NCBI GenBank assembly: GCA_030278955.1
Contig: JAOANR010000006.1
Coordinates: forward strand, 54,092,915 to 54,156,914
Source of the DNA: Hygrophila difformis
Taxonomy: Eukaryota > Streptophyta > Magnoliopsida > Lamiales > Acanthaceae
Reading direction: 5' to 3'
DNA length: 64,000 nt
In this document: piece by piece, positions 42,703-54,249 of the stretch
Numbering within the stretch: the first letter of the stretch is position 1
Layout: each line of letters opens with the position of its first letter
The notes under the pieces: generated by a model
Databases searched by the model: none
What the model saw: the letters and a program-made list of their open reading frames with translations, nothing else
Told to the model about the DNA's origin: nothing
Made by a program: the position numbers and the translations under genes

Positions 42703-45700
42703 ATGTCGAACGCCATCGTGAACGGGGTGGCCGGCGCCGGTGGCGGTATTGTTGCGCAGATAATTACCTACCCACTACAAACGGTACCCTTTCTCCGATC
42801 ATCACTTTTCAGTTGAGGGATTTAATTTTGCGGAACTGAACCTGAACCCGCTGTTGTTTTGTTGACTGGCGATTGCTCTTGTAGGTGAATACACGCCAGC
42901 AAACAGAAAGAGTTGCTGACAAGAACTCAGCTCCATCCCTTACCGGCAATACGCTTCTCCATATTTTTCAGGTTGCTTTTTCCTTTTGTTGTATTATTCC
43001 CTGTGGGCCATGGGTCATTTGCCTAATTGCTTGTTTGTGGTGGCTAGGTCATTAAAAGTGAGGGCTTGGGAGGACTTTACAGCGGCCTTAAGCCTTCTTT
43101 GCTAGGCACTGCCGCTTCTCAGGTCATATTTGCTACCTCATTGTTCTTGATTCTTCACTTTCTGATGATGTTACAAGTTTATAGTACATGTGAATTTTTT
43201 GTTTTCTGCTTTGAAAACGAAAAGGGAAAGAAAAAAACTGCCTTACAAGTTAGCATATTCCTGAGTCAGTTTTCCTAGGGATATCTTTTTCACTAGACCA
43301 ATAAATCTCACACTGAAAGTAGACTGTGTTTTTGAGATTGGAGCACTGCTTTTTTTAACAGTTTTCTCATTTATTTAAGGCATGAAATATGGATAGTGTT
43401 AACTCTGGGCTAATACTCACCTTTGTGAAACTGCCAGGGTATCTATTACTCATTTTACCAAGCATTCAAAAACAAAGCTGAGGCTATTGCAAGGGAAAAC
43501 CAAAGGAAAGGATGGGGGGATGGTTCTCCAGGATTGTTTTCTTGGCTTATTGTAGCTGCTCTTGCCGGGTATTGTTACATAGTGTTGCCATATGTTGGTG
43601 ACTGTCTCACAGATGCTTATTTTCTCTCTTGCCTTTGATATGTGCCCACCTAAAAATGATTTATTCTTTAGTCTTGCCTGAGTGGAAACTCTTGCATTGC
43701 AGGTCAGTAAATGTTCTGCTGACGAACCCCATATGGGTACTTGTGACTCGCATGCAGGTATAATTTTATTTATCTTTCTCTATTACAGTAAATATAAACT
43801 TTGCTTTCAAAGAGTTGTAATGCACTAAAGTCTTCTTTCCCACTTCCGTTCACTGCTTATCTCTGGCCAACACCCATCTATGTTAGGAGCAAAAATGCTG
43901 CACCTCTTCTGCTTTTTCGACAAAAGCATCTTTAATGCCTACCAAGCCCGCCATGAACATGAATAGTTTCTTAGTAAACTAACAAACATGACTTGGTGAA
44001 AAAAAACATGTTCAATTAGCTTAATAACCAAACATGAACATGAGATGTTTGGTTCATTACAAACTCTATTTAGAACTACTGTTTTGCTCATGATGACATA
44101 GCTGAACTCTTTAAATTGCTTTTACACAATGAATTATGTTCCTGTTATTTCCGAAATCAATTTGAACATGTACTGCCAATGGGAACCTATTGAATTTTTT
44201 ATTTTTAATTTTTTCACTTTTAGACTCACACTCAAGCAGAAAGAAAAATTGTGGAGGCAAAAAGGGAAGCTATATTAAAGGAAGCTTCAGAAAATTTGTC
44301 ATTACGTTCTTCTTTGTTAGAGGAGATGGCTACACTTGATTCCATAAAGCCTCGTCCTTATGGAACGCTCCAAGCGGTGAATAGTACTAAACTTATTTTA
44401 TTTTCTTCGCATTTGCATTGATAACATTTTAGTTTCGTTGAGTTGATTGTTCTCTGGCCAATTTTTTCCCCATATTCTCAATTTGTGATGAAGGGCATTA
44501 TGAATGCCATTGAAACCACAAATATTTTTTTGAGACTGATTTCTGAGTATAAAGTGTCGCTTACCTGTTACTTTGTGTGTCTGTGTAGTGATCCATCTTG
44601 TGCATTGTTGATGATACTGGTCATGGAATATCTTCTTATCCATCTTCTTGATGAAACTTTTTTTGGTTCTGTAGTAGGCATGCGAAGTTTATAATGAATC
44701 TGGAATTTATGGATTCTGGAAAGGCATCATTCCAACGCTAATAATGGTTAGCTTATATTTCATGTATTTTTGAAAAATCAACTTTCATTGTTTTCTGTGT
44801 ATTCCTTCTAATACTGTTTTGACTTTTGGCACAACAGGTTTGCAATCCATCTATTCAGTTCATGATTTATGAGAGTTTGTTAAAGCGCCTGAGGGCTAGG
44901 CGAGCAGCAGGAAGAAAAGGCTCGATAAATGTAACAGCCATGGAGGTAAATATGATGAAGTGTTTTCCCCTCAATTAGTTGCAGTCATTCCTCCTGATGT
45001 TGTGTTAGGTATATGAAAACTAAGGTTATGCCAGTTAAGAAAAATGCTTTGAGATAATGTCCGGAAGTCTACTATATGTGTCAACTTGTTTTCGACATAT
45101 GTTTCTCTGTTTAGAGAAAATTCTTGCCCACAAAAATTCTTGAAATTAATAAGGAAAAAGATTGATTCTCATGCATAAAGTTTCTTATATAATCTGAAAA
45201 CTTGGGTTCGGTCAAAACAATCGAGGATGTTTGGAATTTGGATGTATTTTTACCCCCTTTTCCAAGAAAAATACACATCTCCATCACAGCTTTCTTGACT
45301 TATAAATACTAGTATAAAAATTAATTTATTAATAATTGGTTCATTAACCCTATATACATTAAAAAATTTATGCAGTTTCAAAACCTTAAAAGTTACACAC
45401 TAGTAATCACATATACAATTACATCGTTCAATCAATATATATATATATAAAATTCTAGACGTTCTCCTATCTATCCCAATAAGAAGGATCTTATCTCATA
45501 ATTATCCATGATTTGCTTGTCTCTTAGCACGACCACATGATAAAATTGGGGATTTGAAATTTGTATTACAAAAGCCCCAAATCCCTACATTCAAACGAGG
45601 CCTAAAAAAGCCAAACATTTGTGCTTTTAGAAGCATGTAATGGGTGCTTCCTTCTTCTTTCCTTCTTTTTTTTTTCTTTTCTTTTCTTTTTCTTTTTTTT

Positions 45701-47220
45701 TTGTTTTTCTTTTTAAGAAAAAAAAAATGAAATTGCAGTAATGTCAGACTGCCAGAGTGAGGCAACTGCGGTAATAGAGAGGGCTGTTGAACGAGGAGAT
45801 GGAAATAGACTATTTTGTATAATTCCTCCCTGAGGATTGATTTTTGAAATGTTACCAAGTGAAAAACGTAAATGCTGATTTCAGCATGTCTCAAAATAAA
45901 GGCTATGTACAGGTGCATTATTATTATAACATGTTCTAGCTCTTGAATTTCTTGCCATTGTGTTCAATAGGTTCATGTTGGTTTGGCTCGATTAACCAAT
46001 CTCTTATGCCGCCATTATTAGAGCATATTCACAATTTACATGTTTATTCTCTGTTCTGTTCTCATGTAAACAGGTTTTCCTAGTAGGGGCTGTGGCAAAA
46101 CTTGGAGCAACTGTTTGTACTTACCCTCTGTTGGTGGTTAAGGTAAAGTCATATGTGCCTTTTTGTCATTGTCACCCAAGTCAGAACTAATGGTGAATAT
46201 AAATCACTCCTTGTGTCCATGTGTTCTCAGTTTACAGTTGGGAATCCACAAAAAATCCTGTTATGGCACACTGATTTGTTGCTCTATTCACTTGTCATAT
46301 GTTCTACCTTGTTTATGTGTGAGATTTGGACCAGCTCTCTTGATCTGCATGATATATGAACTGTAGCGGTGATCTTATTAATGATGACGATTTCAGTGAT
46401 CTTTGATCATATGTTGCGCATGGATATGGTATTAGAAGGCAACCATATATCATATGGAAACATGGATGCCATCAAGGTGGTTAATGGCAGACCAATGGTG
46501 GGGTGCAGGGGCATCGAGCCAAAATTTTCATTAGCGCACCACCCGCCATGGGAGCCTGCCCTCACCAGCCATAGCTTGATTTAACATACATTTTTATTTT
46601 ATTTTTACTATTTTAGTATGTTAAGTAAAAAAAAATTATTTTTACTATCGACTGCAATTTATGTTAAACTGAATTTCAAGATGGAGCAATTGGCTGAACA
46701 TCACGGATCTGTAGATGGATGATACCTTATCCATGATGAGTTTATGTGTAACTCTACAACTTTGATTGTTCTGCAGTCAAGACTTCAAGCAAAGCAGGAG
46801 ATTGGTGGGAATGTATCATTAAGATATTCAGGTTTGTAGAGAAATCTTTGATGAGATCTCATATGAGTTTGACTCTGGTTTTGGCAATGTCTGGCTACTA
46901 CTACTGTTGTATTTTGTGGAACTCCATGTACTTATCCTTTTACTTTTTCCCTACTGTAGAATTCAGGCACATTCATGTTTCTGATATATCTTGTTTAATT
47001 ATTATTGATTGGATTTCACACAGGCACAGTTGATGCCATTGTTAAGATGATCCGATATGAAGGGCTGGGCAGCTTTTACAAAGGGATGAGAACGAAGATA
47101 GTACAGAGTGTTTTTGCTGCATCTGTACTTTTCATGGTGAAGGAAGAGTTGGTTAAGGCTTATGGTGTGCTTGTGCTCTCCAGAAAGGCTTTCAAAAGTT
47201 CTACAAAAGTTAATAAATGA
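42703..47220 (+). CDS. PXN: Peroxisomal NAD carrier-like mitochondrial carrier family protein
   Basis: Eleven exons with GT-AG introns: 42703-42783, 42885-42971, 43048-43122, 43438-43568, 43703-43757, 44224-44376, 44678-44746, 44838-44945, 46074-46142, 46777-46831 and 47024-47220. They join to a 359-residue open frame. Three carrier repeats are visible with signatures PLQTVNTR, NPIWVLVTR and PLLVVKSR, each lacking the usual acidic residue, as in the peroxisomal PXN/PMP47-like branch. Other family blocks are AGAGGGIVAQIITYPLQT, GFWKGIIPTLIM and GAVAKLGATVCTYPLLVVK. The family member PXN exchanges NAD with AMP or related nucleotides across the peroxisomal membrane, supporting fatty-acid beta-oxidation; that role is inferred by homology. 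The gene looks intact. The 1.1 kb intron 8 has AT-rich sequence only. Confidence 0.9.
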
Positions 47221-48970
47221 GACCTATCTTGTCTCGTTGATCCTTTACGCCTACAATTTATGTTTCTTTCAAATCTCCGATTAATTTATATGATGCAAGA
47301 ATCTATATATGTAGCAATAATGTACGCTCATGTTTTATCTTTTGGTAAATTACACCAAAAGAAATGAATCTTTAGAACATTGGGAAAGCGAGCGCTTGCT
47401 GGGTGTAACCTGGCGAATGCGTTAACCGTACTGATACCCCAATCTGGAGTGAACATGTCTTCGTACAATATGATACATGGCTTTTTCTGGGATAAGATTC
47501 AATTAAATATGATTTTCTTTTTCAATTTCTTTATATCAGGTTTGGTTTGTGTGCAAAGTCATTGTATACTGAATGTTCTGGATAAAAAGTTCATTTTGTG
47601 GTGTTATTGTCATAATATATGGTCCTGAATATGAGTTTTGCAGCAAATTTAGAAAATAATTCTTAATTCTTACCCGTTCCATTACAAATACGATGGATTG
47701 AGCATAAACATGATGAGAATTCAGCACATTCAGCGTAGTAATTAGCCTGCTTTCCATTAGAAATAGTACTGAATTTTATGCTGATTTGTGTTAGTTTATT
47801 AATTCCTGCTCAATAAATTTACCTCATGCGAGCGACAACTTGTGTGCACGAGCTTCTGCCTATCGCTCACAGCTTATTCCATCGCACCAACACTCTAACT
47901 TCCGGCGGCGTCCGTGAAACATCCGACGAGTGTCTGTCGCACCAAATCTCCAAGCTATCATCACTCACACGGAGGCCTGCTTGTTCATCGCACCATCTCC
48001 GATCCTCCCTAGCCATCAACAGCCCGCTTGTTGATTTTAAGATGGCTCTTGTTGAATCTCCCTTGTTAGTTATTTAGTATAATTGTTTAGATTAGTTTCT
48101 ACTTCATGTAATTAATTAACCCTTGATTATGTTGGTCCTATATTAGGACTTTGCACAGTACTCTGTGTAATCACTTTGCATCAATATTGAATATTTTCTG
48201 ATCATACTATCAAAAGTCATCCGAGAGCTTAATCCCCCTCACATACCTTGTGAATTCGTTTGGCTAGAATCATGCCCTTTGAGATTGGGAAGCTAACCTC
48301 AATGAATTCAATTACAGTAATACATTGAAGGAGGGGATGTGTCTAATCGATCGGGGTTCTTCTTATTCCAATTTGGACAGCGTTCCGGTTTGCTTTATCT
48401 ATCCATTATATATCCCTCTTGCTATTTATTTTGATTGACGTTGGGATTTTAGATCCATGGCATACCTTCTTTTTTATATCAGAGACATACACCCTATTTT
48501 GCTCATTATATTCTAAAACCTCAAAAAAAAAAAAAAAAAATCCATTTCCAGTTTAATATTTTGTTGGTATGAAATATGCTCAATTGGTATTTCTGAAATA
48601 CGATTGGAAAATTGAATTCTCTCTTTTTGAATATATAGATTTTTATATAAAAATCAAAGATAGATTTTCATATAAAAAACATCAAATTCAGAGTTCATCT
48701 GCTCAAGATATAGTCATTTGAAGTTTGTTGCATGTTCTTCAGCTTCTTTCGGAAAGTTACTCAGCTTGTCCTTGTAGTCTTGTGATTTTGAGCTTGTTTT
48801 TGTCCATTTGATCTCTTGTGTGATTGGAAATTATTTCTTGCTGATTAAGGTTAATCAGTTGAGAAATTTGTTTCAAAAAATTCCAAGAGTGCTGGTGTGT
48901 GTTCTTGAGTGACGACTGACTGACGAGAGGGTTGGATCCAAAGAGGTGGGATAGTGAGTGTTAGATATTA
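47221..48970. other. Intergenic region downstream of PXN
   Basis: It should contain the PXN 3' untranslated region. A 19 A run is at about 48523. The stretch 48640-48900 weakly resembles the leader at 53150-53290 (ATATAAA...TTCATC...CATTTGAAG-type blocks), suggesting a decayed retrotransposon. No protein domain is seen. Confidence 0.4.
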
Positions 48971-49122
48971 CTACCTCCGTTTCGGTATTTTTGTTACGGA
49001 TGGTTTTTTGGCACTATTCACTGTTTAACTTTGATTCGAATTTTTATCATAGTTATGTAAGAAAAAAGCATAATCAAGTGAGATCTTGTTGGATTGTATC
49101 TTGTAGTTTTAGACGGAGGAAG
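48971..49122. mobile_element. Short Stowaway-type MITE
   Basis: CTACCTCCGTTTC and inverted GACGGAGGAAG ends are flanked by TA. At 152 bp it is shorter than the 260 bp copies at 5105 and 8287, consistent with an internal deletion. Confidence 0.75.
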
Positions 49123-49392
49123 TACTATTGTATAGGGCTTAGTGTGTCTAGTTACGTTAGGTCCATTAATGTATACTATTATACTTCCTTTTGTTTTTTT
49201 ATGTTTGCACGAACCACCCAACACGCAGTCTAATGCATATTTTAAATGATTAATAATTCGCGTTCGATACAGGTAAAAATTTCAAAAGTCCCATATTTAT
49301 AAACTACAAATGAGACGAATCTAACAAAATCTCACTTGACTCTATTTTAACTTGTATGACTTTGATAAAAGTTTAAGATAAGTGTGAACAAT

Positions 49393-50631
49393 CACTACAA
49401 GAAAAAACGGATTTCCCGACCGAAAAATGCGGTCGGTAACACCAAAATACGGGTCGTTTCGGGGGTTACCGACCGCATTTTCGGTCGGAAATTCCTTGGT
49501 CCGAAATTTGCCGCAGACCAAAAAAAACTGCCGTCGGGGACCTGCCGACCGCATTACCGACCGCACGTTGGTCGGCAAATTTCCCGACCGAATTACCGAC
49601 CGAACATGCGGTCGGTAATATTTGGTCCCAAAAGGTCCCGTGGAAATTAACGACCGAAATACCGACCGCAATTGCGGTCGGTAATTCTCTTTTATAGAAA
49701 AAATGTGCCCAGGAGGGCTCGAACCAAGCCCCTCAACATCACCCAGCCACAACCCTGACCAGTTTGGCTAGCTCACTAGCCCATCAATCATATTCCACCA
49801 TGTGTCCTATATGGTATACCTTCCCAAATATGTTGGGAGAATTTGTTGAAGAGAGATCTCGAACTCGGGTCTGTCTCATGTCCCCTCGCGCGTGTACCAC
49901 TTGTGCGCCCCATGTTTCATGTAATCATATGAAGTGTTTTATATATAACCTATATAAATATATATATACATATAAATGTGTAATTAGAAACTAAATTAAA
50001 ATATAAAAATAAAAACTAAAATTATATATAAAAGCTAAAATTATATTAATTAAATAATAAAGAGAATTCAATAATTAAATAAAATAGAAGTATAAAATAA
50101 AATTAATTAAATAAAAAATAAAATCAATAAATTAAATAAAATAATAAGATCATTTCAAAATTAAGATAAATATAAATTAATATATAAATAACTGAATAAT
50201 TGAATTATAAAATAAATAAATAATTAAATGATAAAATAAATAAATAAACGAATACTTAAAATTCTAAAAATAATCAAAGAAACAATTAATAAAAATATTA
50301 AATAAATAAAAAAAATTGGAAAAAATTTTAGCGACCGCAATTTTGGTCGGTAATCTGGTCGGTAAATTATACTTCGTATTATTGTTTTAAAAAATAATAA
50401 AAATTAAAAAAATGGTAAAAAAAATTACCGACCGCAATTTCGGTCGGTAATGCGGTCGGTAACGCCGACCGATTTTTTTGTGGTCGGTGTTTTGGTCGCC
50501 AAAAAACTCCCTACGCAATAATGGAAATATTTTTCCCGACCACCATTTCGGTCGGGAATGCGGTCGGTAATTACGACCCGTCTTTGTTCGGTCGGTAATT
50601 GCGGTCGGGAATCAGCAGATTTCTTGTAGTG
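49393..50631. mobile_element. Non-autonomous CACTA (EnSpm) element
   Basis: It starts CACTACAAGAAA and ends TTTCTTGTAGTG, flanked by the 3 bp duplication AAT (49390-49392, 50632-50634). Subterminal regions (49410-49690 and 50330-50620) are packed with ACCGACCGCA and TGCGGTCGGT motifs in both orientations, the expected transposase-binding arrays. The centre is AT-rich with no transposase. Confidence 0.92.
49700..49905 (-). repeat. Two tRNA-like segments inside the CACTA element
   Basis: On the minus strand a perfect B box GGTTCGAGCCC lies at 49725-49715 with an A-box-like TAGCCAAACTGG about 50 bases upstream. A weaker pair (CACAAGTGG, then CGAGTTCGAGATC) occupies 49905-49855. They resemble tRNA-derived promoter modules; neither is an intact tRNA gene. 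Confidence 0.4.
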
Positions 50632-50784
50632 AATGTCACATTTACAAAGGTAGCAAAACGGAGGAAGTGTATACTTGCTGTAGGATTATAAAGTAATATG
50701 AAGGGAATTTTAGAGTCAATTACCCATTCTATTTTGTTTGGAATTATGACCCTTTGAACAAAAATTACACTGGGACCCATAACC

Positions 50785-51712
50785 AGTGGCAGACTGTGCA
50801 TGGGCTCGGAGGGGCCGTCGTCCCACCTAGTTCAAAATTTGCCATTAATTTTTATATAATTATATACATTTTAATTTTAATATATTATATTTTTCTGTAA
50901 TTCCGACCTCCCCGAGCTCAAAGTGTGTCATTATCTTTTTGATAGTGGTGAATTTTATCTATGATATGTAGTAATATATTTTTATGTAATTTACATGGGG
51001 AATAGGGAGGAGGAAAAGAAACGGTATTAGGTTTCTTGTTGGTGGGCATTTTTTCCTCCCTTTTTAATATAAACCCATATTCTCTTTCATCTTATATAAA
51101 AAAACAAACAATTGGTCGAACATGCTGGCATTCGTTGGCACCATACTCTTCGGAAAGGAAATGCGGTGGCAGATCTTCTTGCCAAGCATGGTGCGAAATT
51201 GGAGGATTTTTTTACGACGTGAGCCTTTCCACCTGATGACGTTCGCCCTTATCTTTTTGCTGATTTGTCAGGTGTTTGGTACTCCAGGGTCTAGCACCTG
51301 GTTTTTTGTTTCTTTTATCTTTTCTACTTCCCTTTTTGCTATAATTTCTTCTTGTTTTTCTGCTTAGCCAGCGCTTCGGCGTGTATTATCCAAAAAAACA
51401 AACAAATTTGGGCCCAATATAAAAAGTTATAATAAATTACTCGAATTTATAACAAACGGACATAGGGATAGTGTGTTTTTACCCTACCGGAAGCTGTTAA
51501 TGCATGTGTAGTCGGCATTGTTTAAATCTTCGGCTCTCCAATAAGTCTTGCAAAAAAAGAATTGAAGGCAGATACTATTTGGTTTACCAGTTTATGGTAT
51601 TAACATTGGTGCTACTATTGAAAAATATTTTTCTGAATCGAGATTTATTTTATATGTTGTGAGGAAAGAAAAAGTTCGCCTCCCCGCCTCTAATAGTCTG
51701 CGTCCGCTACTG
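50785..51712. mobile_element. Non-autonomous hAT element
   Basis: It has ends CAGTGGCAGA and TCCGCTACTG and a perfect 8 bp duplication CCCATAAC (50777-50784, 51713-51720). Same end family as 38997-39438. It contains a LINE fragment. Confidence 0.92.
51112..51391 (+). mobile_element. 5'-truncated LINE with RNase H remnant
   Basis: A 14 bp duplication AAAAAAACAAACAA flanks it (51098-51111, 51392-51405). The frame from about 51119 reads TLRKGNAVADLLAKHGAKLE, the C-terminal RNase H block of plant L1-type LINEs, interrupted by a TGA. It is a dead-on-arrival copy inserted in the hAT element. Confidence 0.82.
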
Positions 51713-51720
51713 CCCATAAC

Positions 51721-51933
51721 AATTTTGACTCCAATACACCACCCCACTCATTCCCCCTAATCCGATTAAACTGTAAGCACTAAGAGGGTGTTTGTTTGTG
51801 CATTTTGGGACAGATTATCTGATTATGGCATTTGCAAAATGCAAATAATCAGTTAATCATGTTTGTGTATTAACTTCCAATAATCTATTTTTGGCATTTT
51901 GAGGGAATGAAAACGTTATTTAGCCAAAAATAG
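51721..51933. repeat. MITE-like hairpin region
   Basis: It begins near GAGGGTGTTTGTTTG, a common hAT-MITE end style. It has two inverted repeats, CTGATTAT...ATAATCAG (about 51820-51853) and AATCTATTTTTGGC...GCCAAAAATAGATT (about 51882-51935). No matching second terminus was found, so the element boundaries are unknown. Confidence 0.4.
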
Positions 51934-52173
51934 ATTTTATCATATTGTTGGCATGGAAGCCGGAACAAGAGCGCTACTAATCCCCGCATTTCCCGAAAGA
52001 CTGGTATCCCAGCAGCGGACAGGAAGTTCACATCCAGAATTGCTGAGCTGCTGACCCGGAATTTTGAAGAGGAGCTGATGAAAGCCAAAGCCGGGAAGAT
52101 GGATCTAAAGCTGCTAATCCAAATACAGGAAGATCCCGGACCCACTCAAATGGATTCGGAAGTCTATAACTGA
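51934..52173 (+). pseudogene. Unidentified coding fragment (3' exon-like)
   Basis: An open frame without ATG runs 79 codons to TGA 52171-52173: RNKSATNPRISRKTGIPAA, then FTSRIAELLTRNFEEELMKA and LLIQIQEDPGPTQMDSEVYN. Its composition is protein-like and unlike the AT-rich neighbours. I do not recognise the family. It may be the last exon of a captured or decayed gene. Confidence 0.4.
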
Positions 52174-52258
52174 TCAAGAGCAGCCGGATGTCGATTGCCA
52201 GAAGTTGGCTGGAATCCCCACCGAAACAGCCACCGGATATCGAACATTTTTAGTTAGT

Positions 52259-52999
52259 TGTTTAATTTATATTTCAACAAGTGCATGCGTGCACATGGAC
52301 AATTAAACAAGCAGGAGAGAGAAACAACCAGGTGGACCTCGCAGGGCAAACATCCCAACACCCCGTCGCAAGACCTGCCGTCGCAAGACACCCCACGTCG
52401 TAACCCTCCGTCTTGCGACGTGAATCTCCAAGCCAGCCCACCTCATGATGCGAGACTCCCCGCTGCAAGACATCCATGTCGCCAGCCATAGTCTCCCGAC
52501 AGGACGCTTAGCGATGGCCAGTCCACAAAGAACAAGTCTCCCGTCGCAAGACGTGCCCTCACGTCGCAAGACCCCCTCTTGCGACGTGCCCTCTCACAAC
52601 GGCTCCTGCCTAGTGACGACCAGCCTAGGGTTTTGTTTTGATTGTTTATTTCTTGACTCAGCTTGTTGAAACCTTTGTGTTTCAGGTTGCTTATAAATAG
52701 GCCAACCCTAACGTTGTTCCATTTTCACCTTTTGAATGAATATAACTTTGAACACTTGAGAGTGGATTAGATCTTGTTGAAAGGTCACCCCGGATTCCTC
52801 CATTCTTGGTTGAATTCCTTTCAGATATTGAGAGTGCTTGATCATATTGACACCGGAAGGACTAACGACCGAGGGAATAGGCGGCACATCGGTGCAATCG
52901 GTTCCAAAATTGTGTTTTCCAACTTGGTATCTCATTATCCTCTTTTTTTTTTGTTATTTGTTCTTGTTTTTAAACATGTGCTTAATCTGATCCATGGCA
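52259..52999 (+). repeat. Probable 5' LTR of another retrotransposon
   Basis: It ends CA six bases before an initiator-Met primer-binding site (53006), with a TATA box CTTATAAATAGG at about 52690-52701. The left end at TG 52259 is a guess. U3 holds several GTCGCAAGAC and GTCTTGCGAC motifs (about 52366-52590). Confidence 0.5.
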
Positions 53000-53005
53000 T
53001 ATTCT

Positions 53006-53695
53006 TGGTATCAGAGCCTAGGTTAAGCCTTGTTATCTCATCCCTTAAATAAAAAAACCCAAAAATAGTTGTTGTTCTTGAGCTTTCATTTTTCTGTTTA
53101 ATTTAGCATCGATTCCCGTGCCTGAAATCTCGATATTTTAAAATATGGGTGCATATTTGAGTTCGTTGGCCCGTTTAAATAGAGTTTCATATAAAGTTCA
53201 TCCGATTTGGCCAAGAAATGAGCAAATTATGAGCATTTCAAGTTCTTGAGTGTGTTCTTGTTCAAACTTGAAAATATTGCCATTTTTGCTCTTTGATATT
53301 CCTGTTTTCATGTTAGTGAGCTTGATTTGGATCGAATATTTGGTTTTAAGTGTTAATTGGTATTATATGCTTGAAATATCCATGTTTTGAGTGTTAATCC
53401 GAGAGTTAGGGTTTCTAAGGTTTTGTTGGGTGTTCTTGAACATTCAAAATTTTTTCTTTAGTGTTTTGAGTTTGATCTGATTCGGGTTTGGGGAGTGTTT
53501 GTTTATTTTGGCTTTTGTGGGACAAGTGTCGGGTAGGATACAATTTTGCCTTCCAACCATAAGGCTGGGACTTGCCCACAAGTCCTCATCCCCAAGCTTG
53601 TTTGGATTAATGAAAAAATTTTGGCATAACATTAATGAAAAAATTTGGGAATGGATGCCAAATATTCGCTATTTTTTTTATTACTAATTTAGGGC
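53006..53695 (+). other. Primer-binding site and leader of the same retrotransposon
   Basis: TGGTATCAGAGC at 53006-53017 is followed by non-coding leader-like sequence with no gag visible before the Tat LTR at 53696. The rest of this element may lie beyond the window if the Tat element is nested in it. Confidence 0.5.
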
Positions 53696-54106
53696 TGTTG
53701 ATCGTAAAAATTTGGAGAGGCGTAGAACCTCTTTTGATTGATGAAGGTGGAATGATTACAGAGAACTTACAGAAAGAAACTTGCAGGGAATTAATTAAGA
53801 CTGTAAAAGCAACTGAAAGTTACAAAACGAAAGGAAATTGCAGAACTGGAAGGAAGCAAAAAACTGTAAAATAAAGCAGATTTTCTCTGTGGAGTTGATG
53901 ATGCCTTCCAAATGAGCCTCCTTCAGGTATTTATATCCGAGGCGTAGAACCTAGGCGGTTAGCACACGTTCTTCAACTTCAACCGCCTTGACCGACTTCA
54001 TTTGACTTCTATTTGGCGGGGCTCGATTGCATTTCATGTTTCCAAAATTTGGGCCACTTACTCATTGGGCCTTAACTTTTGAATTAATTTATAATTTGGG
54101 CTAACA
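53696..54106 (-). repeat. 3' LTR of right-edge Tat element
   Basis: On the minus strand it starts TGTTAGCCCAAATTATAA next to the purine tract and ends GATCAACA. The sequence GGCGTAGAACCT occurs twice (53732, 53940). The outer end is less certain because the partner LTR is not in the window. Confidence 0.65.
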
Positions 54107-54122
54107 GATGCCCCCCTCGCGT
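54107..54122 (-). other. Polypurine tract of right-edge Tat element
   Basis: The minus strand reads ACGCGAGGGGGGCATC immediately before the LTR. Confidence 0.7.
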
Positions 54123-54187
54123 GATTCGTCTGATTAGGGCTTCCCAAGACGAATCTGCGCGTTTGACCTCTAAGCCCGGCCCATTAA

Positions 54188-54200
54188 ATCTTTATAAAAG
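54188..54200 (+). promoter_or_regulatory. TATA box of the antisense PMD gene (predicted)
   Basis: ATCTTTATAAAAG lies about 80 bp inside the 3' LTR edge and just upstream of the GCCGCC-rich leader. The corresponding TTTATAAA on the minus strand near 670 supports a conserved promoter position. Confidence 0.45.
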
Positions 54201-54249
54201 GATACCTAGTTGCTGGAGGCCAAAACTTTCGTTCCTTTTTTTTTTTTTT

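Larger units (their letters stand above)
49184..50667. mobile_element. Stowaway-type MITE split by a CACTA element
   Basis: Left end CTTCCTTTTGTTTT and right end CAAAACGGAGGAAG form degenerate inverted repeats with TA at the left. Removing 49393-50634 leaves a MITE of about 240 bp. Confidence 0.7.

Noticed and set aside
45590..45620. hAT or Harbinger MITE end (AAACGAGGCC) in PXN intron 8
   Set aside because: Only one end is recognisable; no partner terminus or duplication was found.
47995..48215. Solo LTR (TGTTGA...ATCA)
   Set aside because: Flanking five-base sequences do not match and no related LTR is present in the window.
48500..48545. Processed pseudogene or SINE tail from the A run
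   Set aside because: No coding or polymerase III promoter sequence lies upstream and no flanking duplication was found.
49715..49790. Intact tRNA gene
   Set aside because: A B box is present but the acceptor stem and anticodon arm do not form a tRNA fold, and it lies inside a transposon.
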